From contig JADZEW010000026.1 of assembly GCA_020850325.1 (NCBI GenBank), positions 248,001 to 312,000 of the forward strand: a DNA stretch of 64,000 bases. Reading direction: 5' to 3'. Position numbers and translations under genes: made by a program. Under the pieces are notes generated by a model. The model saw only the letters and a list, made by a program, of their open reading frames with translations, was not told where the DNA came from and made no database searches. Shown one piece after another: positions 15,578 to 24,377 of this stretch. Source of the DNA: Methanoregulaceae archaeon. GTDB lineage: Bacteria; Armatimonadota; Fimbriimonadia; Fimbriimonadales; Fimbriimonadaceae. Numbering within the stretch: position 1 is the first letter of the stretch; each line of letters begins with the position of its first letter.

Positions 15578-16320
15578 CGCCCTTTCATCACCATCAGCAC
15601 GAACTGCGGCAGCTTGAGCACCTTACGCCACTTTCGTGGGTTGAGGATGAGCCGCCACAACCACTCCATACGCATCCGGCGAAAGATGATCGGCGCGCGT
15701 TTCACCCTACCGCTGTAAACATCCAGCGATCCACCCACACCCATCGCCACCCGCGCACCAATGATGGACATCGTGTCGCGGATAAAGAACTCTTGCCGCG
15801 GGATCCCCATCGCGACGAACAGCACGTCCGGGTTGGCCTCGGCGACCACGGCGGCGACCGCGGCATCCTCGTCGGGCTTGAAGTAGCCGTGATGAGTACC
15901 TACGATGTTGCACCCCGGATGCCGTGCCGCAAGTTGCTTCGCTGCCTCACCGGCGACGCCGGGTTCCGCACCGAGGAAATACAGTCCGTACCCCCGCTCC
16001 GCGCTGCGGGCGCAAAGCTGGTCCACCAGATCGACCCCGCTGACTTTGCCCTCGAGCGGCTTCCCAGCGCGGTTGGCCGCCCACAGCACGCCCGCGCTAT
16101 CGGGGGTCACCAAAGCGGCCCCCCGAAGCAGATCACCAAACTCAGGAATCCCGACGCCATCGACGATCATGCTCGCGTCGGCAGTCGCCACGAAATGCGG
16201 CGTGCCCGTGGCGATCATGCCGTCGATACGCGAAAGCGCCTCGTCCATCGTGACCCGGTCCACGGGGATGCCAAGAATGCTGACCGTGTCCCGAGTCACT
16301 TGCGACGAGGCGTCTTCCAT
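15574..16320 (-). CDS. WecG/TagA/CpsF-family glycosyltransferase
   Basis: 248 residues. Signature segments: TADASMIVD, TPDSAGVLWAAN (nucleotide-sugar binding), LYFLGAEPGVAGEAA, and GIPRQEFF..DTM..IGARVAMGVGGSLDVYSGRVKRAP. The family (GT26) adds ManNAc(A) to lipid-linked sugars in making cell-envelope polymers. A membrane-proximal basic helix closes the protein. The ATG overlaps the stop of the tricorn-like gene by one base. Confidence 0.93.
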   Translation of the reverse strand: MEDASSQVTRDTVSILGIPVDRVTMDEALSRIDGMIATGTPHFVATADASMIVDGVGIPEFGDLLRGAALVTPDSAGVLWAANRAGKPLEGKVSGVDLVDQLCARSAERGYGLYFLGAEPGVAGEAAKQLAARHPGCNIVGTHHGYFKPDEDAAVAAVVAEANPDVLFVAMGIPRQEFFIRDTMSIIGARVAMGVGGSLDVYSGRVKRAPIIFRRMRMEWLWRLILNPRKWRKVLKLPQFVLMVMKGR

Positions 16321-19300
16321 TACCTTCCGGTCATGCGCATCAGGGCCTCGATCGCCTTATCCAGCTGAGGATCCTTGCCAGCGAAGTACTCCTCAGGCGT
16401 GATGTCGACCTTGATGTCCGGCTCCTGGCCGAGGTTCTCGGTTGGCGTGCCATCCAAGCGGTAAACCCCCGTGCCTGGCAGCCGAATGCTTGTACCATCC
16501 ACCAGGCGCCCTCCCGACGTGTAGATCACGTAGCCAGGCGTTGGCATTCCCACCAGGGTAGCCAGGCCCGCCGCTTTCATCGAGGCAGGAAACATCTCCG
16601 CGTTGGAGAAGCTCGTCTCGGCGTGCATGACGACGGTCGGGCGGTCCCACGATGTGCCAGGGCCGAGGATCGCATCTCCATCCCGGAGTTGGTAGCGCAT
16701 ATTCGGCTTGCGCTCCAGCATGTCAAGAAGCAGATCTGCGATGTTGCCGCCGCCGTTATTGCGCACGTCGATGATGGCACCCTGCTTGCCCTGCAGGTAC
16801 TGCCAAGCTTGGAGGTTAAACGTCTCAAGGTTGCCGCCGCCCATTCCGGCGATGTGCACGTAAGTGAGCTTGCCACCCGACTTCTCCTCCACGTAGCGCC
16901 GTCGACTCTCGATGCGGTTGCGGTACAGGATGCTCGAATACTCGCCCGAACTGAGCCCACGATAAGTCACCGTGCGAGCCTTCCCGTCCGTTCCAGTCAC
17001 GTCGAACTTCAGTTCGCGTCCGGTCTGATCGGCGACCACGCGCCACAGCTGCTCGTTCGCCGAGACCTTTTGGCCGTTGATCGCGGTCACGATCTCGCCC
17101 GGCGCCAGCTTGGTCTTTGCGTAAGAGCCCGGCGTTCGCCGCGGAACTTCCTTGATCTTGATGCCGGGACCAGCAAAGCTGTAGTCGATCGTGAAGCCGA
17201 GATGCGCGGTGTTCGAACCATTCGGATTGCCCGGGGCGGGCGAGACTTCCGCGTGAGAAGCTTCGAGTTCGCCGGTCAGCATGTTAATGACCGTCGCCAT
17301 TTCGTTGCGGTGGCCGACGCCGTCGAGTTGCTTGCGATAACGCTCGCGGATCGCGACCCAGTCGCGTCCGTGGAAGTTCGAATCGTAGAACGTGCGGTTG
17401 TAAATGCGCCAGAACTGCTGGTAAGCGGCTTTGCGCTCTTCGGCGACATCACGCAGCCAATCGGCGCGGAACGTGACCGCCACCGTCGGGAAGTTGTTGG
17501 CGCGCAGGTTCAACACGTTCAGCGTGCCGTTGCGCAAGAACGTGAGGGAGTTGCCGTCATCCGAGAGGCCGAGGCTCGAGATGCCGCCCCCAGTCGTCAT
17601 GGCGCGAGCACCCTCGCCGTCGTAACCAACGGTCCAAATGTCGCCGCTGTTCATGTAGTACAGCGCGCCCGTGTTTGGGTCCGAGATCGGTGAACCACCC
17701 TGCGTGGAAGCCGCTACCCAACGGCGCAGCCGCTGCTCGGTGTCCTCCCAGTCGAACTCGACCTTGACCGCTTCCTTCGGCTTCTCGAACTTCAGCTCGA
17801 GTTCGGTCGTTCTCGCAATCTCGGGCGTGGTCGGCAACGCGTAGAGGCCACCGCCATCGCGGCTGCTGCGCACATACAGATACTTGCCGTCGGACGACCA
17901 AGTCGGGCTGGAATGCTGAACGTTCAGCTCGGTGACCGACTGGTGCTTGTCCGAAGCGAGGTCCTTAACCCACAGGTTCGATCCGTTCTCCCATGGCTTG
18001 AAGCCAGTGTTCGGCGTGAGCCGGGTGTAGGCGAGATACCGGCCGTCTGGCGAAATCGCATAGGCGGTCAGCCACGGCCGCTCGAGGAGCCGCTCGGGAG
18101 CTCCACCGGTCAACGCAACCTTAAATAACCCGCCCTGCGGTCCCGCCAGCCAGTACGTCAAGTGCCGCTTATCCGGCGTAAGTTGAAGCTGGCTTTGGTC
18201 GTAGTCGTCGCGCACCCACGGCGTGACTTCTTTGGTCTCGACGTTCATGCGGAAGATCCGCTCAGCGCCGTTACGGTCGGATACGAAGAAGATGTTCTTG
18301 CCGTCCGGATGCCAGATCGGCTGAGCGTCGACGCCCGCGTAGTCGGTGAGCTGAGTCGCGTCGTCCGCGTTGGGCCCCTTGCCCTTCTTAACGGGTACGA
18401 GCCAAATCTCTCCCCGCACGGCAAAGGCAACCTGGTCACCCTTCGGGCTGAGCGCACCATCTTCCATTCCTGTGGTGAGCACGAGACGCTCCTCCATCGC
18501 CGTCTTGTCGTCGATGTTGGCGGTGATCGAAACGCGCGTCGGCGACTCGCCCGGCTTCATGACGAAGGCCGAGCCATCATTCTCAAACGCCAGCCGATCG
18601 CCGCCAACGCTGAGGAACCGAGCCCCGGCGAAGCCGACGTAGTTGGTGAGTCGGGTCGCTCGTCCATCGAGCCCAACCCGATACACGTTCGGCGTGCGCT
18701 CTACGGAATCCGTGATCCGGCCGATGCTCTTCCCGATGCTCGTCGTGCTGGGAGTCTTGTCGGTGACGGTCACGCAATAGATCGACTTGCCGTCGGCGGC
18801 GAAGCGCGGCCACAAGTGCTGCTGGCCGTTGTCGCGAACCTTGATCCGCTTGTTCGTCGCCAAGTCATATCGCCACAGCTGAGAAGCTCCCGAGCCTTGA
18901 TATCGCGGCCGAAGCCACGAGAAGCCGGAGTGGCGCGTGTAGAGCACTTCCTTGCCGTCGGGCGATAGTTCGGGAGAGCCGATCGGCATCATGTCGAGGA
19001 ACAGCTGCCGCGTTCGGCCGTTTTGAACGTCGATCGAGTAGATGCCGTTATGCGGATCGTCCCGCGATGTTCGCATAAGGATGCTCTTGCCATCCGGCGA
19101 CCAGCTGGAGGGGACATCGCTACCGCTGTTGAAGGTAATCCGTCGAGGTTCCCCGCCGTCGACCGGCGCGACGTAGATCTCGTTGTTCCCGTAGCGGTTG
19201 CTTGCGAACGCGAGCCACTTGCCATCGGGCGACCACACCGGAAAGTCGTCCATCTCGACGTTTGAGGTGATCGGCAAAGCCCGACCGCCGCCCGAATTCA

Positions 19301-19463
19301 CCACCCATACGTCGCCACGCCAAACGAATGCAAGCTGCTCTCCATTCGGGCTGAGAGCGAGGTTGCGCACTCCGATAAGTTCGCGCGACACGGGGGCGGG
19401 CATTTGCCCAGCCGGTGCCGTGGTCGTCATAGCGAGTCCAATCCAAGAAACGAGGGCCACCAT
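16320..19463 (-). CDS. Tricorn-like protease (TolB/WD40 propellers, PDZ, S41 core)
   Basis: About 1047 residues from ATG 19463, which gives a signal peptide (MVALVSWIGLAMTTTAPAG); an in-frame TTG 30 nt upstream is less likely. Two beta-propellers of TolB/PD40 repeats (SPDGK..., VWSPDGKWLAFAS) fill residues ~30-660. A PDZ domain follows with LAPGEIVTAINGQKV, then a C-terminal-processing-like S41 domain with IDVRNNGGG and HAETSFSNAEMFP, whose Ser is the probable nucleophile. In archaea, tricorn degrades proteasome products; this one is exported. Confidence 0.9.
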   Translation of the reverse strand: MVALVSWIGLAMTTTAPAGQMPAPVSRELIGVRNLALSPNGEQLAFVWRGDVWVVNSGGGRALPITSNVEMDDFPVWSPDGKWLAFASNRYGNNEIYVAPVDGGEPRRITFNSGSDVPSSWSPDGKSILMRTSRDDPHNGIYSIDVQNGRTRQLFLDMMPIGSPELSPDGKEVLYTRHSGFSWLRPRYQGSGASQLWRYDLATNKRIKVRDNGQQHLWPRFAADGKSIYCVTVTDKTPSTTSIGKSIGRITDSVERTPNVYRVGLDGRATRLTNYVGFAGARFLSVGGDRLAFENDGSAFVMKPGESPTRVSITANIDDKTAMEERLVLTTGMEDGALSPKGDQVAFAVRGEIWLVPVKKGKGPNADDATQLTDYAGVDAQPIWHPDGKNIFFVSDRNGAERIFRMNVETKEVTPWVRDDYDQSQLQLTPDKRHLTYWLAGPQGGLFKVALTGGAPERLLERPWLTAYAISPDGRYLAYTRLTPNTGFKPWENGSNLWVKDLASDKHQSVTELNVQHSSPTWSSDGKYLYVRSSRDGGGLYALPTTPEIARTTELELKFEKPKEAVKVEFDWEDTEQRLRRWVAASTQGGSPISDPNTGALYYMNSGDIWTVGYDGEGARAMTTGGGISSLGLSDDGNSLTFLRNGTLNVLNLRANNFPTVAVTFRADWLRDVAEERKAAYQQFWRIYNRTFYDSNFHGRDWVAIRERYRKQLDGVGHRNEMATVINMLTGELEASHAEVSPAPGNPNGSNTAHLGFTIDYSFAGPGIKIKEVPRRTPGSYAKTKLAPGEIVTAINGQKVSANEQLWRVVADQTGRELKFDVTGTDGKARTVTYRGLSSGEYSSILYRNRIESRRRYVEEKSGGKLTYVHIAGMGGGNLETFNLQAWQYLQGKQGAIIDVRNNGGGNIADLLLDMLERKPNMRYQLRDGDAILGPGTSWDRPTVVMHAETSFSNAEMFPASMKAAGLATLVGMPTPGYVIYTSGGRLVDGTSIRLPGTGVYRLDGTPTENLGQEPDIKVDITPEEYFAGKDPQLDKAIEALMRMTGR

Positions 19464-19510
19464 TCCGACGGTTTTACCTTCTGATCCAAACAAGTGAGGA
19501 GGCTACGACG

Positions 19511-19516
19511 TAGAAT
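19511..19516 (+). promoter_or_regulatory. -10 box (TAGAAT) of msrA
   Basis: TAGAAT ends 8 nt before the msrA ATG. There is no Shine-Dalgarno sequence in the gap. Confidence 0.5.
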
Positions 19517-19524
19517 CGTCATCC

Positions 19525-20169
19525 ATGATCATCGCGAAGTTGCTGTTGGCCGCCCTCGGGGTGGCGTCATTGTTCGCCACGGTCGAGGCTCAGAAGCCCG
19601 CTAAGACCGAGACCTTGGTTGTCGCCGGCGGGTGCTTCTGGTGCATCGAAGTGATCTTCGAGGAGTTCAAGGGCGTCGAGAATGTCGAAAACGGCTACGC
19701 CGGCGGCAAAGAGCCCAACCCCACGTACGACAGGGTCGTCTCGGGCATGACCGGCCACGCCGAGGTGATCAAGATCACCTACCGGCCGGACATCATCTCT
19801 GCTCGCGACTTGCTGCGCATCTTCTTTACCGTCCACGACCCGACCACGCTGAACCGCCAGGGTCCGGACGTCGGCACTCAATACCGTTCGGCGATCTTCT
19901 ACCGCGATGCCGCCGAGAAGAGCCTTGCTGAAGAGGTCATGGCCGAGATCACGAAGGAGGGCATCTGGCCCGGGAAGATCGTGACAACGATCGAACCGCT
20001 GCTCAACTACACCAAGGCTGAGGCGTACCACCAAGACTATTTCGCCCGTTTCGAGAAGGCATCCGAAGCCGAGAAGATGAAGTTCAACGCGGGCTACTGC
20101 TCGGCGGTGGTTGCACCCAAGGTGCAGAAGTTCCGCGAGAAGTTCGCCCACCTGCGAAAGGACGGCTGA
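19525..20169 (+). CDS. msrA: Exported peptide-methionine (S)-S-oxide reductase
   Basis: 214 residues. The first ~22 form a signal peptide, so it works outside the cytoplasm, unlike most MsrA. GGCFWC at 35-40 gives catalytic Cys37 and a second Cys40; GHAEVIKITYRP and GTQYRSAIFY are family signatures, and GYCSAV near the C-terminus may hold the resolving Cys. Repairs methionine sulfoxide. After the stop there is a short run of CCAACTCG-type repeats (20190-20222). Confidence 0.95.
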   Translation: MIIAKLLLAALGVASLFATVEAQKPAKTETLVVAGGCFWCIEVIFEEFKGVENVENGYAGGKEPNPTYDRVVSGMTGHAEVIKITYRPDIISARDLLRIFFTVHDPTTLNRQGPDVGTQYRSAIFYRDAAEKSLAEEVMAEITKEGIWPGKIVTTIEPLLNYTKAEAYHQDYFARFEKASEAEKMKFNAGYCSAVVAPKVQKFREKFAHLRKDG

Positions 20170-20293
20170 TCCAAAGCCTAAAGGCCAACACGCTAACAAG
20201 CCAACTCGCCAACTCGCCAACATTCCGAAAATCGCTTGAACCCTGCCGCGTCCTTAGGACACTCACTTCTCGAAACCGCAGGGTTGAGCACCT

Positions 20294-20809
20294 ATGGACG
20301 ACCGGATACGGAACGCGCAACGAGGTGACCGAGAGGCGTTTGCCGCCTTCGCCGCCGAGCACTACTCGGCGGTGTACCGCTTCTGCGCCCGCCGAATCGG
20401 CGTAACCGACGCCGAAGACGCGACGCAGGAGTCGTTCATCACCGCGCAGCGCGCCATTCGCGGCTATACCGGAGCTTCACGCATCGAAACGTGGCTCTTC
20501 GGCATCGCGAACAACGTGTGTCGTCAGCTCGCCCGGCGGCGCAAGTTGGAGATGAACACGATGCGAGCTTGGACCCCAGATCCCGCTCCCGACGGCGAAT
20601 CGACCCTCGTCAACCGAGAGGTCCTGCGCAATGCGCTCGCCAAGCTGAGTGACGACCACCGTGAGGTGGTCATGTTGCACGAGGTCGAGGGGCTGGCCTA
20701 CGGAGAGATCGCCGATGTCCTCGGCGTCCCCGTCGGCACGGTGAAGTCCCGCCTGCACCACGCGTTCCTCCAGATGCGCCGCCACCTCGGTGAAGGAGCA
20801 ACCGCATGA
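20294..20809 (+). CDS. ECF-type RNA polymerase sigma factor
   Basis: 171 residues. Region 2 (YRFCARRIGVTDAEDATQESFITAQR) and region 4 (LSDDHREVVMLHEVEGLAYGEIADVLGVPVGTVKSRLHHA) are both clear. Overlaps the downstream membrane protein by ATGA, the usual arrangement for a sigma factor and its regulator. I could not identify a convincing self-recognised promoter in the 124 bp upstream. Confidence 0.94.
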   Translation: MDDRIRNAQRGDREAFAAFAAEHYSAVYRFCARRIGVTDAEDATQESFITAQRAIRGYTGASRIETWLFGIANNVCRQLARRRKLEMNTMRAWTPDPAPDGESTLVNREVLRNALAKLSDDHREVVMLHEVEGLAYGEIADVLGVPVGTVKSRLHHAFLQMRRHLGEGATA

Positions 20810-21966
20810 ACGACATCCGCGAAGACCTGAAAGCCTATCTGGACGGCGAACTCGAGACCGCTCGGGCTCAGGAAGTCGAACAAGCCCTCGCCGCCGACCC
20901 CGCCCTGCGCCAGGAGGCAGAACTGATGAAAGCGATGAGTGAGACCCTGAAGGCCATGGTGCCCGACACCCCTCCGACCGGAGCCGCAAAGACGCTGGAC
21001 CGACTGCGATCGCGCCGCCGCTGGAGTCTGGGCCAGTGGGTGACGATGGGCGGAGCGATCGCGCTTGCCTTCGTGGCGATCAACCTGGTGCGGCCCGGCG
21101 GCGGCGCGATGGAATCGGCCGACTTGGCCGTGTATAAGGAGATGTCGCCTGGTAATGCATCGAGCGCACCTGCGTCGACGCTGCCATCAACGGGCGATGA
21201 GACCATCGATGTCCCCACGTTGCGGGGCGGTGGAGTCGGAGGAGGTGGGGGAGCAGACAAGGCTCCGGGCCGTAGCTCGTCTCCCGCACCGATCGTCGAT
21301 GTCCCCTCCCTCAACCCGTTGCTGATCCGCACGGCAAACCTCTGGCTGAAGGTCAACTCCGCCTCGGAATCGCTTGCTCAAGCCGAGCAGATTGCGAAGG
21401 GCAATGGCGGCTTCACCACCAGCACGAACCACTCGTCGACCGAGGGCGCTACCCCCAGCGCGACGGCAACCCTCCGCGTCCCGGTGAAGACCTTTGAGTC
21501 GGCGTTGGGGGCGTTGCGCAAGCTGGGCGAAGTCGTTCAAGATCAGTCGAATTCCGACGACGTCACGACCGAGGTCGCCGACAGCGAGGCGCGGATAAAG
21601 GTCATGCGCGCCGAAGAAGACTCCTACGTGACGATGCTGCGCGCGGCACGGCGCGTCGGCGAGCTGCTCGAGATCAAGGAGCGGCTGAGTTCCGTGCGCC
21701 AACAGATCGAGAGCCTCGACGCCCAGCGCAAGGCCCTCCGCGGCCAAGCCAGCTACTCAACGATCAACGTGACCTTCACCGAGCGGCCAAAGGCCGGCGA
21801 ACCAAAGAAGGAGAACTGGTCGGGCGACGCGTGGTCGAACGCCGTCAACGGTCTGATGTCGGTCTTACGCAGCCTGGGCCAAGCCGCGATCTTCGCATTC
21901 GTCTACGCGCCGATCTGGCTGCCGATCTTGTTCGTGGGATGGTTGGTCGCTCGACGGCTGAAGTAA
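20806..21966 (+). CDS. DUF4349 membrane protein, probable anti-sigma factor
   Basis: 386 residues. N-terminal ~70 residues look like a zinc-less anti-sigma domain (LKAYLDGELETARAQEVEQAL..), without the HxxxCxxC motif. A first transmembrane helix lies near residues 78-95, then a Gly-rich linker, a DUF4349 domain with a coiled coil around ...EIKERLSSVRQQIESLDAQRKALRG, and a second transmembrane helix at 360-382. Coupled to the ECF sigma gene, so it probably holds the sigma factor until a signal arrives. Confidence 0.85.
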   Translation: MNDIREDLKAYLDGELETARAQEVEQALAADPALRQEAELMKAMSETLKAMVPDTPPTGAAKTLDRLRSRRRWSLGQWVTMGGAIALAFVAINLVRPGGGAMESADLAVYKEMSPGNASSAPASTLPSTGDETIDVPTLRGGGVGGGGGADKAPGRSSSPAPIVDVPSLNPLLIRTANLWLKVNSASESLAQAEQIAKGNGGFTTSTNHSSTEGATPSATATLRVPVKTFESALGALRKLGEVVQDQSNSDDVTTEVADSEARIKVMRAEEDSYVTMLRAARRVGELLEIKERLSSVRQQIESLDAQRKALRGQASYSTINVTFTERPKAGEPKKENWSGDAWSNAVNGLMSVLRSLGQAAIFAFVYAPIWLPILFVGWLVARRLK

Positions 21967-21973
21967 GCGTTGT

Positions 21974-22040
21974 GAATGTGGGATGTCGAGTGTCGAATGT
22001 AGCCCCGGCTGCAACATCCCACATCCGACACTCCACATTC
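21974..22040 (+). repeat. Imperfect 27-bp inverted repeat
   Basis: Arms 21974-22000 (GAATGTGGGATGTCG...) and 22014-22040 are about 78% complementary around a short AGCCCCGGCT-containing loop. Made of shuffled ATGTCGA/ATGTGG units; fragments with the same words (GACATCCAACGTTCAACATCC) occur at ~27850. It sits in a 329-bp gap with no gene. Confidence 0.55.
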
Positions 22041-22185
22041 GGCTTGACCATCCGGGCAAACCGGGTAGACACGCCATTCCTGGGAGGGCACCGCTCTGTC
22101 GGCGCCGACTCCCGCAGGCCAAAAGCATCCACGCCCTTCGTGGAGTTCCTGATCTGGGGCACCTATCAAGCGCCAACGGCGCGCA

Positions 22186-22256
22186 ACATCATAGCCCAGG
22201 GCAACGCCCTGGGAGATAGCGCATCAGCGCAAGAGCCCTGTAGGGGCGATACAACG
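22186..22256 (+). repeat. Dispersed palindromic repeat, copy 2
   Basis: Contains CATAGCCCAGGGC-AA-GCCCTGGG (perfect 8-bp hairpin stem), then GAGCCCTGTAGGGGCGATACAACGG. Elements occur in the same order as in the copy at 3806-3869. It resembles short repeats of unknown function seen between genes in planctomycetes and related groups (from memory). Confidence 0.6.
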
Positions 22257-22295
22257 GAGCATTCGCGATATTCATTCCGAGCTGCTGAGCCTATG

Positions 22296-24332
22296 CTACG
22301 GCGGCACGTTACGCGATTGCTGACGGTTGCCAAGGGCTTCTTGCCGTCGAGCTTCGGCGCGCATGATTTCAAGCACGTTGTTGGGCAACTCAGAAAGTCG
22401 ACGCCAGTTGCGCTCCCCGGCCATGGTGTCTGGAGTTTCGCGAAGCACGCTCGAAATGCGCCGACCGTCAGCAAACATAATTTCTACCTGCAGGGCGCGA
22501 CCGGTGGCAGAGTCGAAGTTTGCGGCATCAGCGTTCCATTGCAGAAAGTAGTAGGCGTGCTCGGCAAAGTGCGCCGCGAAGGGAAAGCCATGATTACGTT
22601 GGAGCACGAAGTACGACGTAATCCAGCGGAATCGGACCTGAGTGTCCTGCGGAACTCCACGTGGCAAAGCCTCTGTCGGCTCCCAGTGCATGATGTGGTC
22701 AAAGGGGTGGTCGGCGTCGCTCGTCTCGCCGAGCGAACTGCCATAGGCGCTCCTCAGTAACCATCGATCTAGGGCATCACGGGCGGTCGCCGGTAACTCA
22801 CCGACGGCCGTCGCGCGGCCCTCCGGCTCGAGCATCGCCGCCGGCACGCGCCCTACAAACCTCAAGATGGCCGCGTTGGGATGCACGGTCAGCCACTCAT
22901 CCACCGAGTTGCCCGAGTAGGGATGTGCCAGTGCCGTGACAAAACACAGTTCTGCAAACGTCCCGAGCAGCTCCGACTTGGCGTTGGCGTTATAGGCGGC
23001 GGCTTCGGGAATCAGGTATCGCTTCTCCTTGAGAACGCTGGTCCAAGCCTTCACCATGAGGTCGCGGTCGAGATACTCCCGCTCGGCGGCGAGTTGCTCC
23101 TGCGGGCGCACATACCAGGTGCCACCTTCGACCTTGGAGTTTAGCGTCCACTCTTTCGCCAACCGGGACGCGAGTTGATTACTGGCCGCGGTTCGACCCG
23201 GTTCAGTTTGACTTAACCACAACCGCCGCAAGCTTCGATCGGTCAATACGGCCACCAACGGCTGCTTCGCTCGCTCTGAATGGTCAAACAAGAGACTGCC
23301 TTGATACCAACTCAAGGGCTCGTTGCGAAGCGGATTGGCAAGTATGGGAAGCAATGTGTCGCGTGTGGGTCCTAGTCCACGCAGGCTCACCTCTTCATTG
23401 AGGCGATAGCTCTCTTCGCTGACTTCGGCCACCACATCATCGAGTTCTGGGGCATCAGCTTTCGCCTCGTCCGACAGGGTCCGACTGAGTTCCGCCACGG
23501 TCCAACCTTCGGAGTTGACGAACCGAACTGTGACATAGAACCCGCGGAACTCTGGCCCGCGGTTGACGCCGGCGATGACCTTCACGGCGGGCGACGTGAG
23601 GCGGAACTGGCTGGCGCGCGAGTCGAGACTCAAGATGAACTCGCGCTCCCGAACGAGGTCTTCCCTCAGAACATCGAACATCGTGCTACGCTCGCTGTTG
23701 AACGCATCCAAGATGCCTTTGCCGTTGGGGAGCGCGACTTGCTGCGGATTGGCGGGGTAGGCGAAGGCGACGCGATCCTGCGCGGGCATCTGGAGCAAGC
23801 GGTCAACGGGCAGGCTCCGAGCAACGCGGGTGAGCCCTCGTCCGGACGGCATCGCCGCAATGAGGGCTTGTACTTCCGCTCCAACCGCGGGATCGCGCTG
23901 ATTCGTGGGTATGCGTGGCTCCAAGTTGCGCGCGCGCTGAGCAAGGGTCTCTGCATACGCCTTCGAGAACTCCTCGAGTTCAAGAGCGGCGATCGATTTC
24001 TTGAGCTCTGCGGATCGCAAGTCACGCTCGATTTTCTTGAGCTGATCCGTCTGCGCTTGCGTGCGATACAACTCGACGCGCTTGCCGTCGACCACGCGCC
24101 ACGAGCAGGTGAGCGCTTTGCCGAGTTGGTCGAGGATCTTGCGCACCGGCTGGGGATCGAGCCGAGCGACCACCGTGTTCCGCGCCAAAGACCCAGTCGC
24201 CGTCACGGGGACTCCAGCGTCGTTCGAGATCACCTTGAGGAGGGTCGGCAGACTTTGACCCCGCGAGTGCAGTTGAATCTCACGATCGAGATCGGGCCCT
24301 TGGGCCAGAAGAACGACGGCCAACCAAACCAT
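22296..24332 (-). CDS. Exported protein with STN-like N-terminal domain
   Basis: 678 residues with a signal peptide (MVWLAVVLLAQG). Residues ~20-95 (IQLHSRGQSLPTLLKVISNDAGVPVTATGSLARNTVVARLDPQPVRKILDQL) follow the STN domain found at the start of secretins and TonB receptors. A coiled-coil stretch comes next (QLKKIERDLRSAELKKSIAALELEEF). The rest I do not recognise. No secretin or barrel C-terminus is evident, so it is probably a periplasmic protein of unknown role. A -10 box TATACT (24343-24338) lies 5 nt before the ATG. Confidence 0.7.
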   Translation of the reverse strand: MVWLAVVLLAQGPDLDREIQLHSRGQSLPTLLKVISNDAGVPVTATGSLARNTVVARLDPQPVRKILDQLGKALTCSWRVVDGKRVELYRTQAQTDQLKKIERDLRSAELKKSIAALELEEFSKAYAETLAQRARNLEPRIPTNQRDPAVGAEVQALIAAMPSGRGLTRVARSLPVDRLLQMPAQDRVAFAYPANPQQVALPNGKGILDAFNSERSTMFDVLREDLVREREFILSLDSRASQFRLTSPAVKVIAGVNRGPEFRGFYVTVRFVNSEGWTVAELSRTLSDEAKADAPELDDVVAEVSEESYRLNEEVSLRGLGPTRDTLLPILANPLRNEPLSWYQGSLLFDHSERAKQPLVAVLTDRSLRRLWLSQTEPGRTAASNQLASRLAKEWTLNSKVEGGTWYVRPQEQLAAEREYLDRDLMVKAWTSVLKEKRYLIPEAAAYNANAKSELLGTFAELCFVTALAHPYSGNSVDEWLTVHPNAAILRFVGRVPAAMLEPEGRATAVGELPATARDALDRWLLRSAYGSSLGETSDADHPFDHIMHWEPTEALPRGVPQDTQVRFRWITSYFVLQRNHGFPFAAHFAEHAYYFLQWNADAANFDSATGRALQVEIMFADGRRISSVLRETPDTMAGERNWRRLSELPNNVLEIMRAEARRQEALGNRQQSRNVPP

Positions 24333-24377
24333 GACTTAGTATAGGCGCGAAATCCGAGCCGTCCCGGACGAACCCTG

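Noticed and set aside
20222-20293. Self-recognised ECF promoter upstream of the sigma gene
   Set aside because: A TGAACCC element exists, but no matching -10 element at proper spacing could be found.
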